Positions 45,622 through 55,604 of a stretch of DNA of 64,000 nt are shown here, piece by piece. The stretch comes from Stenotrophomonas sp. SY1 (GTDB lineage Bacteria > Pseudomonadota > Gammaproteobacteria > Xanthomonadales > Xanthomonadaceae), in assembly GCF_021202945.1 (NCBI RefSeq), contig NZ_JAJOYR010000001.1, forward strand, positions 558,001 to 622,000. Reading direction: 5' to 3'. Below the pieces are notes generated by a model. It was not told the origin of the DNA. It did not search any database and saw only the letters and a program-made list of their open reading frames with translations. Numbering within the stretch: position 1 is the stretch's first letter; each line of letters begins with the position of its first letter. The position numbers were made by a program, and so were the translations under genes.

Positions 45622-46620
45622 ATGACCAGGGTGCTGGTGGTGGGCTCGGACACCCGCGAGGAGCAGGTGCTGCTGGGTCGGCTGCGGCAGGCGGCCGGGT
45701 TGCCGCCGGATGCGTTGCAGCGTTGTGCCGATCTGGACCAATGCGATCTGCTGCTGGTGCGTGACACACCTGCGCTACGCAGCGCGGCACGCCACATGGC
45801 CAGCAAGCGCCCCAACATGCGGTTGTGGATGCACGACGATGACGGCGTGGTCCATGACGGTCTGGCAGCTTCACCGGTGTCCCTGGATGATGCGCAGATC
45901 CAGCGTGCACTGGCACCGGTCCAGGTGGCAGTGCCAGTCCTGGAGGCAGCGCCGGTCGAGGCAACGGCCGATGGCGTGTTCGTGGCCACCGGCGCAAAGC
46001 AGGTCACCCGCGTGCTGCGACGGCGCCTGCAGGAAAAGCAGGGCTACGCGCTGCTATCGGTGCAACACAAACCCCGGTTGTTGATCGACTTCGAGCACGA
46101 CCTGGCCGTTCCGCTGCAGGCCACTGCCGCCGATGAGCCAAGCCTGGCGCAGCAGCTGGGCGAGGTGTTCGACCTGTTGGCCCTGCAGGAGCTGTCGCCG
46201 TCCGGTTTCCTGAGGCAGGCCGGTGAACTGTCGCGCTTGCCGCTGCGGCCGTTGCTGTGGCAGATGGCCCAGTGCGGTGACAACTGGACCGACTTCGAGC
46301 GCCGCCTGCAGCAGCATGCGCAGATGCGCCTGCTGCGCTGGCCGGATTTCCGCGTGCTGGCGCATCAGCACGACGGTTTCCGGCTGTGTTCGCTGTTGCT
46401 GAAAAAGCCATGCAGCCTGCACGAATGCACGCAACTGCTGGACCTGGACGTGGATGCCACCCGCGCCTTCATGCGCTCGGCCTACCTGTGCGGCTACGCA
46501 GAGGTCAAAGTGCCGGAGACGCCTCCATCCCCGCCGCCCGCGCCCATCAGGAATGGCGCCGGAACGCTGCTCGCACGCATGTGGCGCAGCGTCCGCAACC
46601 GCACAGGACTGCATGCATGA
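45622..46620 (+). CDS. Degenerate-receiver / winged-helix-like protein of the GTPase module
   Basis: A 332-residue soluble protein of no family I recognise. Residues 1-60 look like a receiver fold (MTRVLVVGSDTREEQVLL, CDLLLVRDTP) without the usual phosphoacceptor context. The C-terminal part (about 255-300: CSLLLKKPCSLHECTQLL, DVDATRAFMRSAYLCGYAEV) resembles a helix-turn-helix packed with helices. Its TGA overlaps the GTPase ATG, so they are made together. It could be effector or regulator of the GTPase. Confidence 0.75.
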   Translation: MTRVLVVGSDTREEQVLLGRLRQAAGLPPDALQRCADLDQCDLLLVRDTPALRSAARHMASKRPNMRLWMHDDDGVVHDGLAASPVSLDDAQIQRALAPVQVAVPVLEAAPVEATADGVFVATGAKQVTRVLRRRLQEKQGYALLSVQHKPRLLIDFEHDLAVPLQATAADEPSLAQQLGEVFDLLALQELSPSGFLRQAGELSRLPLRPLLWQMAQCGDNWTDFERRLQQHAQMRLLRWPDFRVLAHQHDGFRLCSLLLKKPCSLHECTQLLDLDVDATRAFMRSAYLCGYAEVKVPETPPSPPPAPIRNGAGTLLARMWRSVRNRTGLHA

Positions 46621-47165
46621 TCGAGCACAAGATCGTCGTACTCGGCGCGATGGGCGCCGGTAAATCCACTCTGGTGCGCGCCGTGGCCGGTGGCACCGTC
46701 ATTGATACCGATGTGCTCAATACCGATGCCAGCTCTCCCAAGCTGGCCACCACGGTGGCCATGGACTACGCCGACGTGAACCTGCCCAACGGCGACCGCC
46801 TGCGGCTGTACGGCACGCCGGGCCAGCAGCGCTTCTCCTTCATCTGGCCGGTGCTGCTGCAGGGCGCGCGTGGCGTGGTGGTGCTGGCCGATGCCTCCAG
46901 CCCTGGAGCGGTCGAGGAGCTTGACTGCTACCTGCACACGCTGCGCGAGCACGCCGGCAACGTGCCTGCGGTGGTCGGCATCTCCAAGTTCGACCTGGCG
47001 CCGCATATCGACCTGGATGCCTGCCTGCTGCGGGTGCAGGAGGTTGCCGGGCGGCCGTTGCCCCTGGTGCCGTTCGATGCGCGTTCGGAAGATGCGGTGA
47101 TGATGTTGATGGATGTATTGATGAGTGAAGTGGAAACCGCTGCACTGGTGGAATCGCATGTCTGA
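46617..47165 (+). CDS. Small Ras-like GTPase, MglA/conservon type
   Basis: A 182-residue P-loop GTPase. The Walker A motif is GAMGAGKST (10-18). The switch II motif reads YGTPGQQRF (65-73), with Gly66 where classic Ras proteins have Asp, as in MglA-like and Streptomyces conservon GTPases. The base-specificity motif is SKFD (123-126) rather than NKxD. The roadblock protein downstream overlaps by 8 bases and is the expected GAP or partner. Cell polarity, motility or signalling roles are known for relatives; the role here is not. Confidence 0.88.
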   Translation: MIEHKIVVLGAMGAGKSTLVRAVAGGTVIDTDVLNTDASSPKLATTVAMDYADVNLPNGDRLRLYGTPGQQRFSFIWPVLLQGARGVVVLADASSPGAVEELDCYLHTLREHAGNVPAVVGISKFDLAPHIDLDACLLRVQEVAGRPLPLVPFDARSEDAVMMLMDVLMSEVETAALVESHV

Positions 47166-47574
47166 AACAAAAGGGGGAGCTGTGCTGGAAGACTGGGAAG
47201 TCGAGTTGGTCGATCGCAGGCTGCAGGAGTTCGCCAGTACGGTGGACGGCGTGCGCGCCGCCGTGGTTGCCAGCGTGGATGGTTTCGCCCTAGCACAGTC
47301 GGCCACCGAGGTCTCCAGCGGCGAGCGCCTGGCTGCGATGACCAGCGCCATGCTGGCGTTGGCCAGCGCCGTGGGACGCGAACTGGCACTGGGCACCCTG
47401 GACGTGCTGATGCTGGACGCCAGTGAAGGCAAGGTGCTGATGCAGTCGATTCCGCTGTCGCGCGGTTCGCTGCTGCTGATGGCCGCCTGCAACCAGCGCA
47501 GCGTGATCGGCCAGGTGCTGTGGAATGCGCGCGAATGCGGACGCAGAATCCAGGCCGATCTCTCCGGTAGCTGA
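47158..47574 (+). CDS. Roadblock/LC7 domain protein
   Basis: A 138-residue protein with one roadblock fold: STVDGVRAAVVASVDGFALAQ, then LAAMTSAMLALASAVGRELALG, and LLLMAACNQRSVIGQVLW. These proteins dimerise and act on Ras-like GTPases (MglB on MglA). The start at 47158 overlaps the GTPase stop by 8 bases and gives MSETKGG. It ends the three-gene module. Confidence 0.87.
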   Translation: MSETKGGAVLEDWEVELVDRRLQEFASTVDGVRAAVVASVDGFALAQSATEVSSGERLAAMTSAMLALASAVGRELALGTLDVLMLDASEGKVLMQSIPLSRGSLLLMAACNQRSVIGQVLWNARECGRRIQADLSGS

Positions 47575-47592
47575 CGCTGCGCGGAGCGCCGT

Positions 47593-47622
47593 CGCAGGAG
47601 CGGCTTCAGCCGCGAAGCCGGG
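47593..47622. repeat. Single REP-like arm
   Basis: GCAGGAGCGGCTTCAGCCGC followed by GAAGCCGGG, the same class as the other GTAGGAGCGGC elements but with one arm only. It follows the roadblock gene. Confidence 0.7.
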
Positions 47623-47771
47623 AGGGGGCATAACGTCTGGGTCTTGGGCCTGGTCTGTCACAAGCACCGGCCACTGGCGTATGGTCATGCCAACTCAACG
47701 GCAGCTTCGTGCATGCAATCGAACTCCCCCCTGCTGGCCGCGCATCCGGTGCGCGCATCGGAGCCGCACCA

Positions 47772-49502
47772 ATGAATGCGACGGCAGCCGAACTCGCCCT
47801 GGCCGAAGACATCGCCCGGTGCATTGCACAGGGCTTCGAGCAGTACCACCAGGATTTCGCCACCCTCAGCCGGCGCGCGCGTGATCGCTTCCAGATGCGT
47901 GACTGGGCAGGGGCGAAGACCGATGCCGTGGAGCGCATCGAACTTTACGACGTGTGTGTCAGCCAGTGCCGCACGCAGCTCGAGCAGCGGCTCGCCGGCG
48001 TGGCTCCCACGCATGCCTTGTGGCAAGCGGCAAAGGCGCGGTTCGATGTGCTGATATCCGGCCGCATCGATGGTGAGTTGTACAAGACGTTCTACAACAC
48101 GCTCACCCGGCGCCTGTTCCGCACGCATGGCGTGGACGACAGCATCGAGTTCATGGCGCTGGACATCGAACCGTCCGACGCCATCACCCATCCGGTCGCA
48201 CGGCATGTCTATGCGGTATCCGAATCACGCCCGGCCGATGCGTTCTCGCGCCTGCTGGCCGATTTTGCTTTCGATGTGCCGTATCGGCACCAGCTGCGCT
48301 GCGCCGCGGCCATTGCAGTACGCCTGCAGGATGATCTTGCGCATTGGGGGGCGTACCCGGTGCGCGCGATCGAACTGCTGCAGACCGTGTTCTATCGCGA
48401 GCGTCGCGCTTACCTGGCCGGACGCGTGTTCGGTGAGCACCGCTTTTCGCCATGCGTGATCGCATTGGTCAATGAAGGCGATGGCATCCGCGTGGAGGCA
48501 GTGTTGAGCCGGCGTCGCGACGTGGCACATCTGTTCGGCGTGTCGCGCAGCTATTTCCAGGCCGACCTGCCGACCGTGGGCGATGCGGTGGTGTTCCTGC
48601 GCAGCATCCTGCCGGGCAAGCCGGTGGACGAGATCTACACGGTGCTCGGTCGTGCCAAGCAGGGCAAGACCGAGCGCTACCGCACCTTCTTCACCCACTT
48701 CCAGCAGCACGAGAACGAGCGGCTGGTGCACGCCGAAGGCACGCCGGGCATGGTGATGACGGTGTTCACGCTGCCGAGCTACCCACTGGTGTTCAAGCTG
48801 ATCCGCGATCGCTTTGCGTGGCCCAAGACCATGAGCCGGCAGGACGTGGAGGAGAAGTACGCGCTGGTGTTCAATCTGGATCGCATCGGTCGCCTGCTCG
48901 ACGCGCAGCCCTATCGTTATCTGCGCTTTCCGTTGAGCCGCTTCTCGCCCGAGCTGCTGGACGAGCTGATCAACCAGTGCAGCCAGAGCGTGCGCATCGA
49001 AGATCAGGATGTGGTGATTTCACTGTGCTACGTGCAGCGTCGCTTCCGCCCGCTGAACCTGTACCTGCGAGAGCAGGGCGCCGAAGCAACGCGTGCGGCG
49101 GCGCTGGACTACGCGCAGGCCATCCGCGACATGGCCTGCAACAACATCTTCCCGGGCGACATGCTGCTGAAGAACTTCGGTGTGTCGCGACATGGCCGGG
49201 CCGTGTTCTACGACTACGACGAGCTGTGCCTGGTCACCGACTGCAACTTCCGTGCCTGGCCGCAGCCGCGCAGCGAGGAGGAGGCCATGGCCAGCGAGCC
49301 TTGGTTTCATGTTGCGTCCAACGACGTCTTCCCGGAGCGCTTCGCCTTGTTCATGGGCCTGCCGGGACCATTGCTGGAGCTGGTGCGGGAAAAACACGGG
49401 GAGCTGTTCGACCCGGCGTGGTGGCAGGGACTGCAGCAGGGCTTCGCTCGCGGCGAGTTCCCCGACACTCCGCCGTACCCGCGTGCCTTGCGGGTGGCGT
49501 GA
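47772..49502 (+). CDS. aceK: Isocitrate dehydrogenase kinase/phosphatase
   Basis: A 576-residue AceK, the bifunctional enzyme that phosphorylates and inactivates isocitrate dehydrogenase during growth on acetate and reverses it. Recognised by the N-terminal regulatory region, the kinase core with the P-loop-like region [12 protein letters not shown], and the catalytic/metal segment around [14 protein letters not shown] and [12 protein letters not shown] at 47772 (MNATAAEL) is preferred to the upstream in-frame ATG at 47709. Confidence 0.95.
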   Translation: MNATAAELALAEDIARCIAQGFEQYHQDFATLSRRARDRFQMRDWAGAKTDAVERIELYDVCVSQCRTQLEQRLAGVAPTHALWQAAKARFDVLISGRIDGELYKTFYNTLTRRLFRTHGVDDSIEFMALDIEPSDAITHPVARHVYAVSESRPADAFSRLLADFAFDVPYRHQLRCAAAIAVRLQDDLAHWGAYPVRAIELLQTVFYRERRAYLAGRVFGEHRFSPCVIALVNEGDGIRVEAVLSRRRDVAHLFGVSRSYFQADLPTVGDAVVFLRSILPGKPVDEIYTVLGRAKQGKTERYRTFFTHFQQHENERLVHAEGTPGMVMTVFTLPSYPLVFKLIRDRFAWPKTMSRQDVEEKYALVFNLDRIGRLLDAQPYRYLRFPLSRFSPELLDELINQCSQSVRIEDQDVVISLCYVQRRFRPLNLYLREQGAEATRAAALDYAQAIRDMACNNIFPGDMLLKNFGVSRHGRAVFYDYDELCLVTDCNFRAWPQPRSEEEAMASEPWFHVASNDVFPERFALFMGLPGPLLELVREKHGELFDPAWWQGLQQGFARGEFPDTPPYPRALRVA

Positions 49503-49549
49503 CTGCCGATGTCATCGAATCGCCCGGATTCAATCTCAGGGATGTGATC

Positions 49550-50442
49550 ATGAAAGCGCGATTGGGTGCACTGGGCATTGCCGGCGTACTGTTGTTGATG
49601 ACGCCCGCGCTGGCATCAGCGGCGAACTCCAGCGGCAGCGCGGCTGCGGTTCGCGAGCAGGTGGAAAGCAGGATGCTGGTGCAGGGGATGTGCACATCGA
49701 GGCCGATGGCAGCGTATCCGGGCTGGTTTTCCATCAGGAGGAAGAGCTGCCGGAAAGTGTTGTCACACTGGTGCGTGGTGCCGCGCTGCAATGGCGCTTT
49801 GAGCCTGTCACCGCATCAGGCAGTGCCGTCCGGGTAGTGGCCCCGATGAGCCTGCGCGTGGTCGCGCGCAAGGTGGATGGCAGCAACTACGAGATCGGCC
49901 TGCGTGGCGTGAGTTTCCAGAAGTACGATTCGACCGATCCGCAGGACGTGGCCAGCATCGACATGAAGCCGCCGCGCTATCCGGAACAGGCTTACCGTTC
50001 CGGTGCGACGGGCAACGTCCATCTGCTGGTGAAGGTCGGTCGCGACGGCAAGGTCGAGGATGCGTTCTCCGAGCAGGTGAATCTGACCTTCCTCAGCCGC
50101 GAGGCGGATCAGCGGCACTTCCGCGAAGTGCTGGCCAGCAATGCGGTGGCAGCAGCGAAGCGATGGACGTTCCCTGTTCCCACCGAAGGGGACGCCGCCG
50201 CACAGCCTTACTGGAACGTGCGAGTGCCGGTCAGGTACAGCACGGGCGATGAGCGTGGTTCGGGGCGTGGCGAGGCGTATGGTCGCTGGAGCAGTTACGT
50301 CGCCGGTCCGCGCGGCGGCGCACCATGGCGTGACGCTTCGCAGGAAGCCGGCCCGGCACCGGATACCCTGGCCGCTGGTAGCGTCTACATGGCTGACAAC
50401 AACAAGGGGCCGCGCCTGCTGACGCCGTTGCAGGGCAGCTGA
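49550..50442 (+). pseudogene. TonB C-terminal-domain protein with a frameshift
   Basis: One frame from 49550 encodes a signal peptide (MKARLGALGIAGVLLLMTPA, then LASAA) and about 25 further residues. The rest is in another frame: GDVHIEADGSVSGLVFHQEE through a TonB-C-like domain (PPRYPEQAYRSGATGNVHLL) to LLTPLQGS. The frames would join if one G were added to the GGGG run at 49684-49687. It may be a real mutation, phase variation or a sequence error. Confidence 0.78.
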
Positions 50443-50478
50443 TCACCCGGTGCCGCTCCCACGGCATCGTCGGCAAAC

Positions 50479-50505
50479 AAAAAGCCCCGCTTGCGCGGGG
50501 CTTTT
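50479..50505. terminator. Bidirectional terminator between TonB-C gene and rho
   Basis: AAAAAGCCCCGC-TTGC-GCGGGGCTTTT: a 7-bp GC stem flanked by A and T runs, serving both convergent genes. Confidence 0.92.
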
Positions 50506-50531
50506 CGCTGCAACCAATTCCAATGAAGGAA

Positions 50532-52274
50532 TCAGCGCTTCATCGAACCGAAGAACTCGTCGTTGGACTTGGTGTTCTTCATCTTGTCGAGCAGGAATTC
50601 CATTGCAGCCATTTCATCCATCGGATGCAGCAGCTTGCGCAGGATCCAGATCTTCTGCAGCAGTTCCGGTTCGATCAGCAGGTCTTCGCGGCGGGTGCCG
50701 GAACGGTTGATGTCGATGGCCGGGAACACGCGCTTTTCAGCAATACGACGGCTCAGATGCACTTCGCTGTTGCCGGTGCCCTTGAACTCTTCGTAGATCA
50801 CCTCGTCCATCTTCGAGCCGGTATCGACCAGCGCGGTGGCGATGATGGTCAGGCTGCCGCCTTCTTCCACGTTGCGCGCGGCACCGAAGAAGCGCTTCGG
50901 ACGGTGCAGGGCGTTGGCGTCCACGCCACCGGTGAGCACCTTGCCGGAGCTGGGCACCACGTTGTTGTAGGCACGGGCCAGGCGGGTGATCGAATCGAGC
51001 AGGATCACCACGTCCTTCTTGTGCTCGACCAGGCGCTTGGCGCGCTCGATCACCATTTCGGCAACCTGCACGTGGCGCGCGGCCGGCTCGTCGAAGGTCG
51101 AGGAGACCACTTCGCCGCGCACGGTGCGCTGCATTTCGGTCACTTCTTCCGGACGCTCGTCCACCAGCAGCACGATCAGGTGCACGTCCGGATGGTTGGT
51201 GGTGATGGCCGTGGCCACCTGCTGCATCATCATCGTCTTGCCGGCCTTGGGCTGGGAGACGATCAGCGAACGCTGGCCCTTGCCCTGCGGCGCCATCAGA
51301 TCGAGGATGCGGCCGGTGATGTCCTCGGACGAACCGTTGCCACGCTCCAGGGTGAAGCGGCGGCGCGGGAACAGCGGGGTCAGGTTCTCGAACAGCACCT
51401 TGTTCTTCGACGCTTCGATCGGCTCACCGTTGATGGTGTCCACGATCGACAGCGCGAAGTAGCGCTCACCGTCCTTCGGGAAGCGGATGCGGCCGGACAG
51501 GTGGTCGCCGGTGCGCAGGTTGAAGCGGCGGATCTGGCTGGGCGAGATGTAGGTGTCGTCCGGGCCGGCCAGGTAGCTGGCCTCGGCCGCGCGCAGGAAG
51601 CCGAAGCCGTCCGGCAGGATTTCCAGCACGCCATCGGCGGCGACGCCGTCACCGTGGCGGGTCAGCACCTTCAGCAGCGCGAAGATCACGTCCTGCTTGC
51701 GGGCGCGGGCCACGCCCTCGGAAATCTGCAGCTGCTCGGCGATCTCCAGCAGCTTCTGTGCCGGCATCCGCTTCAGGTCGCTGAGCGAATAGATCGGGAA
51801 ACCTTCCGGCACGCTCGGCATCGAGCGCGGCACGTGGGTTTCGTTGGCGCCATCGTTGGGCATGCCGTTGTCGTCGCGGAACCGGCTGTTGCGGTCGCGG
51901 TCACGGCGGTTGCGGAAGCGGTCGCGGCGGTTGCCCTGGCCCTGCTGCTGGCCCTGGTTCTGGCCCTGCGGGTTCTGGCGCTGCTGGTTGCCGCCTTCGC
52001 CGCCTTCCTGGCCGCCCTGGGCGCCGGAAGAACTGGAAGAAGAAACGGAAGCATCACCACCAGCGGTGGCGGGAGCCGACGGTGCCGATTCAGCGGCAGG
52101 TGCCGGTGCGGGCGTCGGTGCCGACGGAGCGGCGGGAAGCGGCAGTGCGGGCTGGGCCGGAGCAGCGGAAACGCTGTCGGTGCTTTCAGCGGCCTTGGCA
52201 ACGCGCGGCTTGCGCACGCGCTTCTCGACGGGCGCGTCGGGGCTCCCGATTTCGGAAGGAGTGTTCTCGGACAA
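50532..52274 (-). CDS. rho: Transcription termination factor Rho with long disordered N-terminus
   Basis: A 580-residue Rho. From about residue 163 it matches the roughly 419-residue enzyme: RNA-binding N-terminal domain (GFGFLR), P-loop [13 protein letters not shown]-loop and R-loop ([21 protein letters not shown]). The first 160 residues are low complexity: Lys/Arg, then Pro/Ala, Ser, and a Gln/Asn/Gly-rich part ([14 protein letters not shown]). The start is a TTG at 52274, preceded by AGAGGA; no ATG fits. Confidence 0.93.
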   Translation of the reverse strand: MSENTPSEIGSPDAPVEKRVRKPRVAKAAESTDSVSAAPAQPALPLPAAPSAPTPAPAPAAESAPSAPATAGGDASVSSSSSSGAQGGQEGGEGGNQQRQNPQGQNQGQQQGQGNRRDRFRNRRDRDRNSRFRDDNGMPNDGANETHVPRSMPSVPEGFPIYSLSDLKRMPAQKLLEIAEQLQISEGVARARKQDVIFALLKVLTRHGDGVAADGVLEILPDGFGFLRAAEASYLAGPDDTYISPSQIRRFNLRTGDHLSGRIRFPKDGERYFALSIVDTINGEPIEASKNKVLFENLTPLFPRRRFTLERGNGSSEDITGRILDLMAPQGKGQRSLIVSQPKAGKTMMMQQVATAITTNHPDVHLIVLLVDERPEEVTEMQRTVRGEVVSSTFDEPAARHVQVAEMVIERAKRLVEHKKDVVILLDSITRLARAYNNVVPSSGKVLTGGVDANALHRPKRFFGAARNVEEGGSLTIIATALVDTGSKMDEVIYEEFKGTGNSEVHLSRRIAEKRVFPAIDINRSGTRREDLLIEPELLQKIWILRKLLHPMDEMAAMEFLLDKMKNTKSNDEFFGSMKR

Positions 52275-52511
52275 GTGCTTGATTCCTCTCGCTAAGACGT
52301 GCGAGCGCCCTGGCGGGCGGCGAACTGGTTGGGAATGATCCGGTCGAGAACCCGGCCGGAGGGTGCGGCAGGCGGAAGCTGCCGGATGTAGCGACACTAA
52401 CATCGCCCCGCGCGCGGGTGCAAGGTGTCTGCAAACCCTTGTTGGGCCGCCAGATGGGCGGCCCGTGGCTGTCGCCGCGAGGCCCCGGCGCTGGCGCGGG
52501 GCCCGGCTGGA

Positions 52512-52841
52512 TCAGGCCAGCGCCTTGTCGATCATCTGGCTCAGCTGGCCCTTGCCGACCGCGCCGATCTGGGTGGCCTGGATCTGGCCATCCTTGAACA
52601 GCAGCAGCATCGGGATCGAGCGCACGTGGTACTTCACCGCGGTGGCGCGGTGGTCGTCCACGTTCAGCTTGACGATCTTCAGCTTGCCGTCATAGGCATC
52701 GGCCAATTCGTCGAGCACGGGCGCGATCATCTTGCACGGACCACACCATTCGGCCCAGAAGTCCACCAGGACCGGTTCGCTGGACTGCAGAACGGTGCTG
52801 TCGAAGTCGGCATCGCCGACGTGTAAAACCTTATCGCTCAC
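52512..52841 (-). CDS. trxA: Thioredoxin
   Basis: A 109-residue thioredoxin with the active site WCGPCK (Cys33, Cys36), the conserved Asp27 and the cis-Pro in RSIPMLLLF. It reduces protein disulfides, including ribonucleotide reductases. The start is GTG at 52841 with CAGGAG 9-10 bases upstream; the first codons mirror those of divergent rhlB (MSDK in both). Confidence 0.95.
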   Translation of the reverse strand: MSDKVLHVGDADFDSTVLQSSEPVLVDFWAEWCGPCKMIAPVLDELADAYDGKLKIVKLNVDDHRATAVKYHVRSIPMLLLFKDGQIQATQIGAVGKGQLSQMIDKALA

Positions 52842-53040
52842 TTGTGAGTCTCCTGGGTCAATGCGACCACCCATGCCGGGTTGGCGGTCGCATTGCGGTA
52901 AACTGGGGCATTGCGTGGACAAAAGGGCACAGTGCCCAACGTCGCGCGACCCGGCGCAGGGGCCGCAGTGTGCGACGGTGCCCGATACGATGCAAGCCGC
53001 CCGGCCGCTCTGGCCGCCCGGCACTACAAAGACTGAATCA

Positions 53041-54702
53041 ATGAGCGACAAACCGCTGACCGATGTAACGTTTTCCTCCTTCGAACTGCAGCCAATCCTG
53101 TTGGCGGGCCTTGAAGGAGCCGGATTCACCCGGTGTACGCCGATCCAGGCGTTGACCTTGCCGGTCGCGCTTCCTGGTGGCGATGTCGCCGGCCAGGCGC
53201 AGACCGGCACCGGCAAGACGCTGGCGTTCCTGGTGGCGGTGGTCAACCGACTGCTGACCCGCCCGGCGCTGGCCGACCGCAAGCCGGAAGACCCGCGCGC
53301 GCTGATCCTGGCGCCGACCCGCGAGCTGGCCATCCAGATCCACAAGGACGCGATGAAGTTCGCCTCCGACACCGGCCTGCGCTTCGCGCTGGTCTACGGT
53401 GGCGTGGATTACGACAAGCAGCGCGAACTGCTGCAGCAGGGCGTGGACGTGATCATCGCCACCCCGGGTCGCCTGATCGACTACGTCAAGCAGCACAAGG
53501 TGGTTTCGCTGCACGCCTGCGAAATCTGCGTGCTGGACGAAGCCGACCGCATGTTCGACCTGGGCTTCATCAAGGACATCCGCTTCCTGCTGCGCCGCAT
53601 GCCCGAGCGCACCACGCGGCAGACGCTGCTGTTCAGTGCCACCCTCAGCCACCGCGTGCTGGAGCTGGCCTACGAACACATGAACGAGCCGCAGAAGCTG
53701 GTGGTGGAGACGGAGAACGTCACCGCCGACCGCGTGCGCCAGCGCATCTACTTCCCGGCCGATGAAGAAAAGCTGCCGCTGCTGCTGGGCCTGCTGTCGC
53801 GCAGCGAAGGTGCGCGCACGATGGTGTTCGTCAACACCAAGGTGTTCGTCGAGCGCGTGGCGCGTTCGCTGGAAAAGGCCGGCTACCGCGTCGGCGTGCT
53901 GTCCGGCGACGTGCCGCAGAAGAAGCGCGAGAGCCTGCTCAACCGCTTCCAGAAGGGCCAGCTGGAAGTGCTGGTTGCCACCGATGTGGCCGCACGCGGC
54001 CTGCATATCGACGGCATCAAGTATGTCTACAACTACGACCTGCCGTTTGACGCCGAAGACTACGTGCACCGCATCGGTCGTACCGCGCGTCTGGGCGAAG
54101 AGGGCGATGCGATCAGCTTCGCCTGCGAGCGCTACGCGATGAGCCTGCCGGACATCGAGGCCTACATCGAGCAGAAGATCCCGGTCGAAGCGGTCACCAG
54201 CGAACTGCTGACCTCGCTGCCGCGTGCCGAGCGCGCGCCGGTGGAAGGTGGCGAGGACGAGGAAGGCGAGAGCGTGGGCGCGATCTTCCGCGAAGCACGC
54301 GAGCAGAAGGCCGCCGATGAAGCCCGTCGTGGCGGTGGTCGCACCGGCGGCAAGCCGGGCGCTGGCCGCAGTGGCGAGCGTGGTGCCGACGGCAAGCCGC
54401 GTCGTGAGCGCAAGCCGCGCGTGGAAGGCGAGCAGGTCGCTGCGCCCAAGCCGCCGCGTCCGGAGACCAGCAAGGCTCCGTCGGCCGAAGGCAGCCCGGC
54501 GGTCGAGGGCGAGCGCGCACCGCGCAAGCGCCGTCGTCGTCGTCATGGCCGCCCGGTCGAAGGCGCCGATGCAGCGGCACCGGCCGTGGTCAACAACAAC
54601 GGGCCGGTGCAGGTGCAGGCCAAGTCGATGCGTCAGAACGACAACGACTCGTTCCTGACCCGTCTGGGCCGCAAGATCCGCCGGATGCTTTCGGGCAGCT
54701 GA
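53041..54702 (+). CDS. rhlB: DEAD-box RNA helicase RhlB
   Basis: A 553-residue ATP-dependent RNA helicase. Motifs in order: Q motif (FTRCTPIQ), I AQTGTGKT, Ia [14 protein letters not shown] ([10 protein letters not shown]), III SAT, then [12 protein letters not shown]. After residue about 395 a long basic, Gly/Arg/Lys-rich tail follows ([26 protein letters not shown]), typical of RNA-binding tails in xanthomonad RhlB. In E. coli RhlB works with RNase E in the degradosome. Confidence 0.93.
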   Translation: MSDKPLTDVTFSSFELQPILLAGLEGAGFTRCTPIQALTLPVALPGGDVAGQAQTGTGKTLAFLVAVVNRLLTRPALADRKPEDPRALILAPTRELAIQIHKDAMKFASDTGLRFALVYGGVDYDKQRELLQQGVDVIIATPGRLIDYVKQHKVVSLHACEICVLDEADRMFDLGFIKDIRFLLRRMPERTTRQTLLFSATLSHRVLELAYEHMNEPQKLVVETENVTADRVRQRIYFPADEEKLPLLLGLLSRSEGARTMVFVNTKVFVERVARSLEKAGYRVGVLSGDVPQKKRESLLNRFQKGQLEVLVATDVAARGLHIDGIKYVYNYDLPFDAEDYVHRIGRTARLGEEGDAISFACERYAMSLPDIEAYIEQKIPVEAVTSELLTSLPRAERAPVEGGEDEEGESVGAIFREAREQKAADEARRGGGRTGGKPGAGRSGERGADGKPRRERKPRVEGEQVAAPKPPRPETSKAPSAEGSPAVEGERAPRKRRRRRHGRPVEGADAAAPAVVNNNGPVQVQAKSMRQNDNDSFLTRLGRKIRRMLSGS

Positions 54703-54722
54703 GTGCGATCAGGCAGGCCCCG

Positions 54723-54872
54723 GCAGGGCGGAGCTGTGCTCCGCCGGGGCTCTGCCGGTGAGGCTACGTGCCGGGCATGGCCCGGCACTACCCGGCAGAA
54801 GCGGTAGGGCGGAGCCATGCTCCGCTGGTGCTCTCCCGGTGCGGCCATATGCCGGGCATGGCTCGGTACTGC
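54723..54872. repeat. Cluster of four SMAG-type stem-loops
   Basis: Two head-to-head dimers: units at 54723-54744 (GCAGGGCGGAGCTGTGCTCC), 54769-54791 (inverted), 54804-54826 (GTAGGGCGGAGCCATGCTCC) and 54848-54872 (inverted). They fill the gap between rhlB and ftsE, ending 35 bases before the ftsE start. Confidence 0.88.
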
Positions 54873-54907
54873 ACGCACCAGCCCCGCGCTCCGGCATAAT
54901 CGGGACC

Positions 54908-55594
54908 ATGAGCGTCCTGCGTTTTGACAATGTCAGCAAACAGTATTCCGGCGGCCATCTCGCGCTGGAAGATGTCAGCTTTGAAGTGACCGCCGGCGAA
55001 ATGATCTTCGTCACCGGTCACTCCGGTGCCGGCAAGAGCACCTTGTTGAAGCTGATCCACCTGAGTGAACGTCCCACCCGCGGCGCGGTCGTGTTCGGCG
55101 AACGCAACCTGCTCAAGGTGCGTGGTGGCCAGGTGGCGCTGCATCGTCGGCAGGTGGGGGCGGTCCATCAGGATCACCGCCTGCTGGTTGACCGCAGCAT
55201 CGGCGAGAACGTGGCGTTGCCGTTGATCCTGCGCGGTGACCGCCGCGCCGATACCGGCAAGCGGGTGCGCTCGGTGCTCGAACGCATGGGCCTGGGGCAT
55301 CGCGAGAAAGCGCTGCCCACGCAGTTGTCGGCCGGCGAACAGCAACGCGTCGGCATCGCCCGCGCCATCGTCGCCGAGCCCAAACTGCTGGTGGCCGACG
55401 AACCCACCGGCAACCTCGATCCCACCCTGGCCGCGGAAATCATGGCGCTGTTCGCCGAACTGCCCGCGCGCGGCACCAGCGTGCTGGTGGTCAGCCACGA
55501 CCTGGCGCTGATCAAGCAGATGCGCAAGCGCGTGTTGATCCTTGACCACGGCAAGCTGGTCGATGACATCTCGCCGAACGACCTGGCGGAGTGA
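54908..55594 (+). CDS. ftsE: Cell division ATP-binding protein FtsE
   Basis: A 228-residue ABC ATPase: Walker A TGHSGAGKST, signature LSAGEQQRVGIARA, Walker B LLVADEPTGNLD, switch His in VSHD. With FtsX it activates septal murein hydrolases. ATG at 54908 gives the usual MSVLRFDNVSKQY start. ftsX follows 10 bases downstream. Confidence 0.95.
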   Translation: MSVLRFDNVSKQYSGGHLALEDVSFEVTAGEMIFVTGHSGAGKSTLLKLIHLSERPTRGAVVFGERNLLKVRGGQVALHRRQVGAVHQDHRLLVDRSIGENVALPLILRGDRRADTGKRVRSVLERMGLGHREKALPTQLSAGEQQRVGIARAIVAEPKLLVADEPTGNLDPTLAAEIMALFAELPARGTSVLVVSHDLALIKQMRKRVLILDHGKLVDDISPNDLAE

Positions 55595-55604
55595 AGCCAA
55601 CCCG

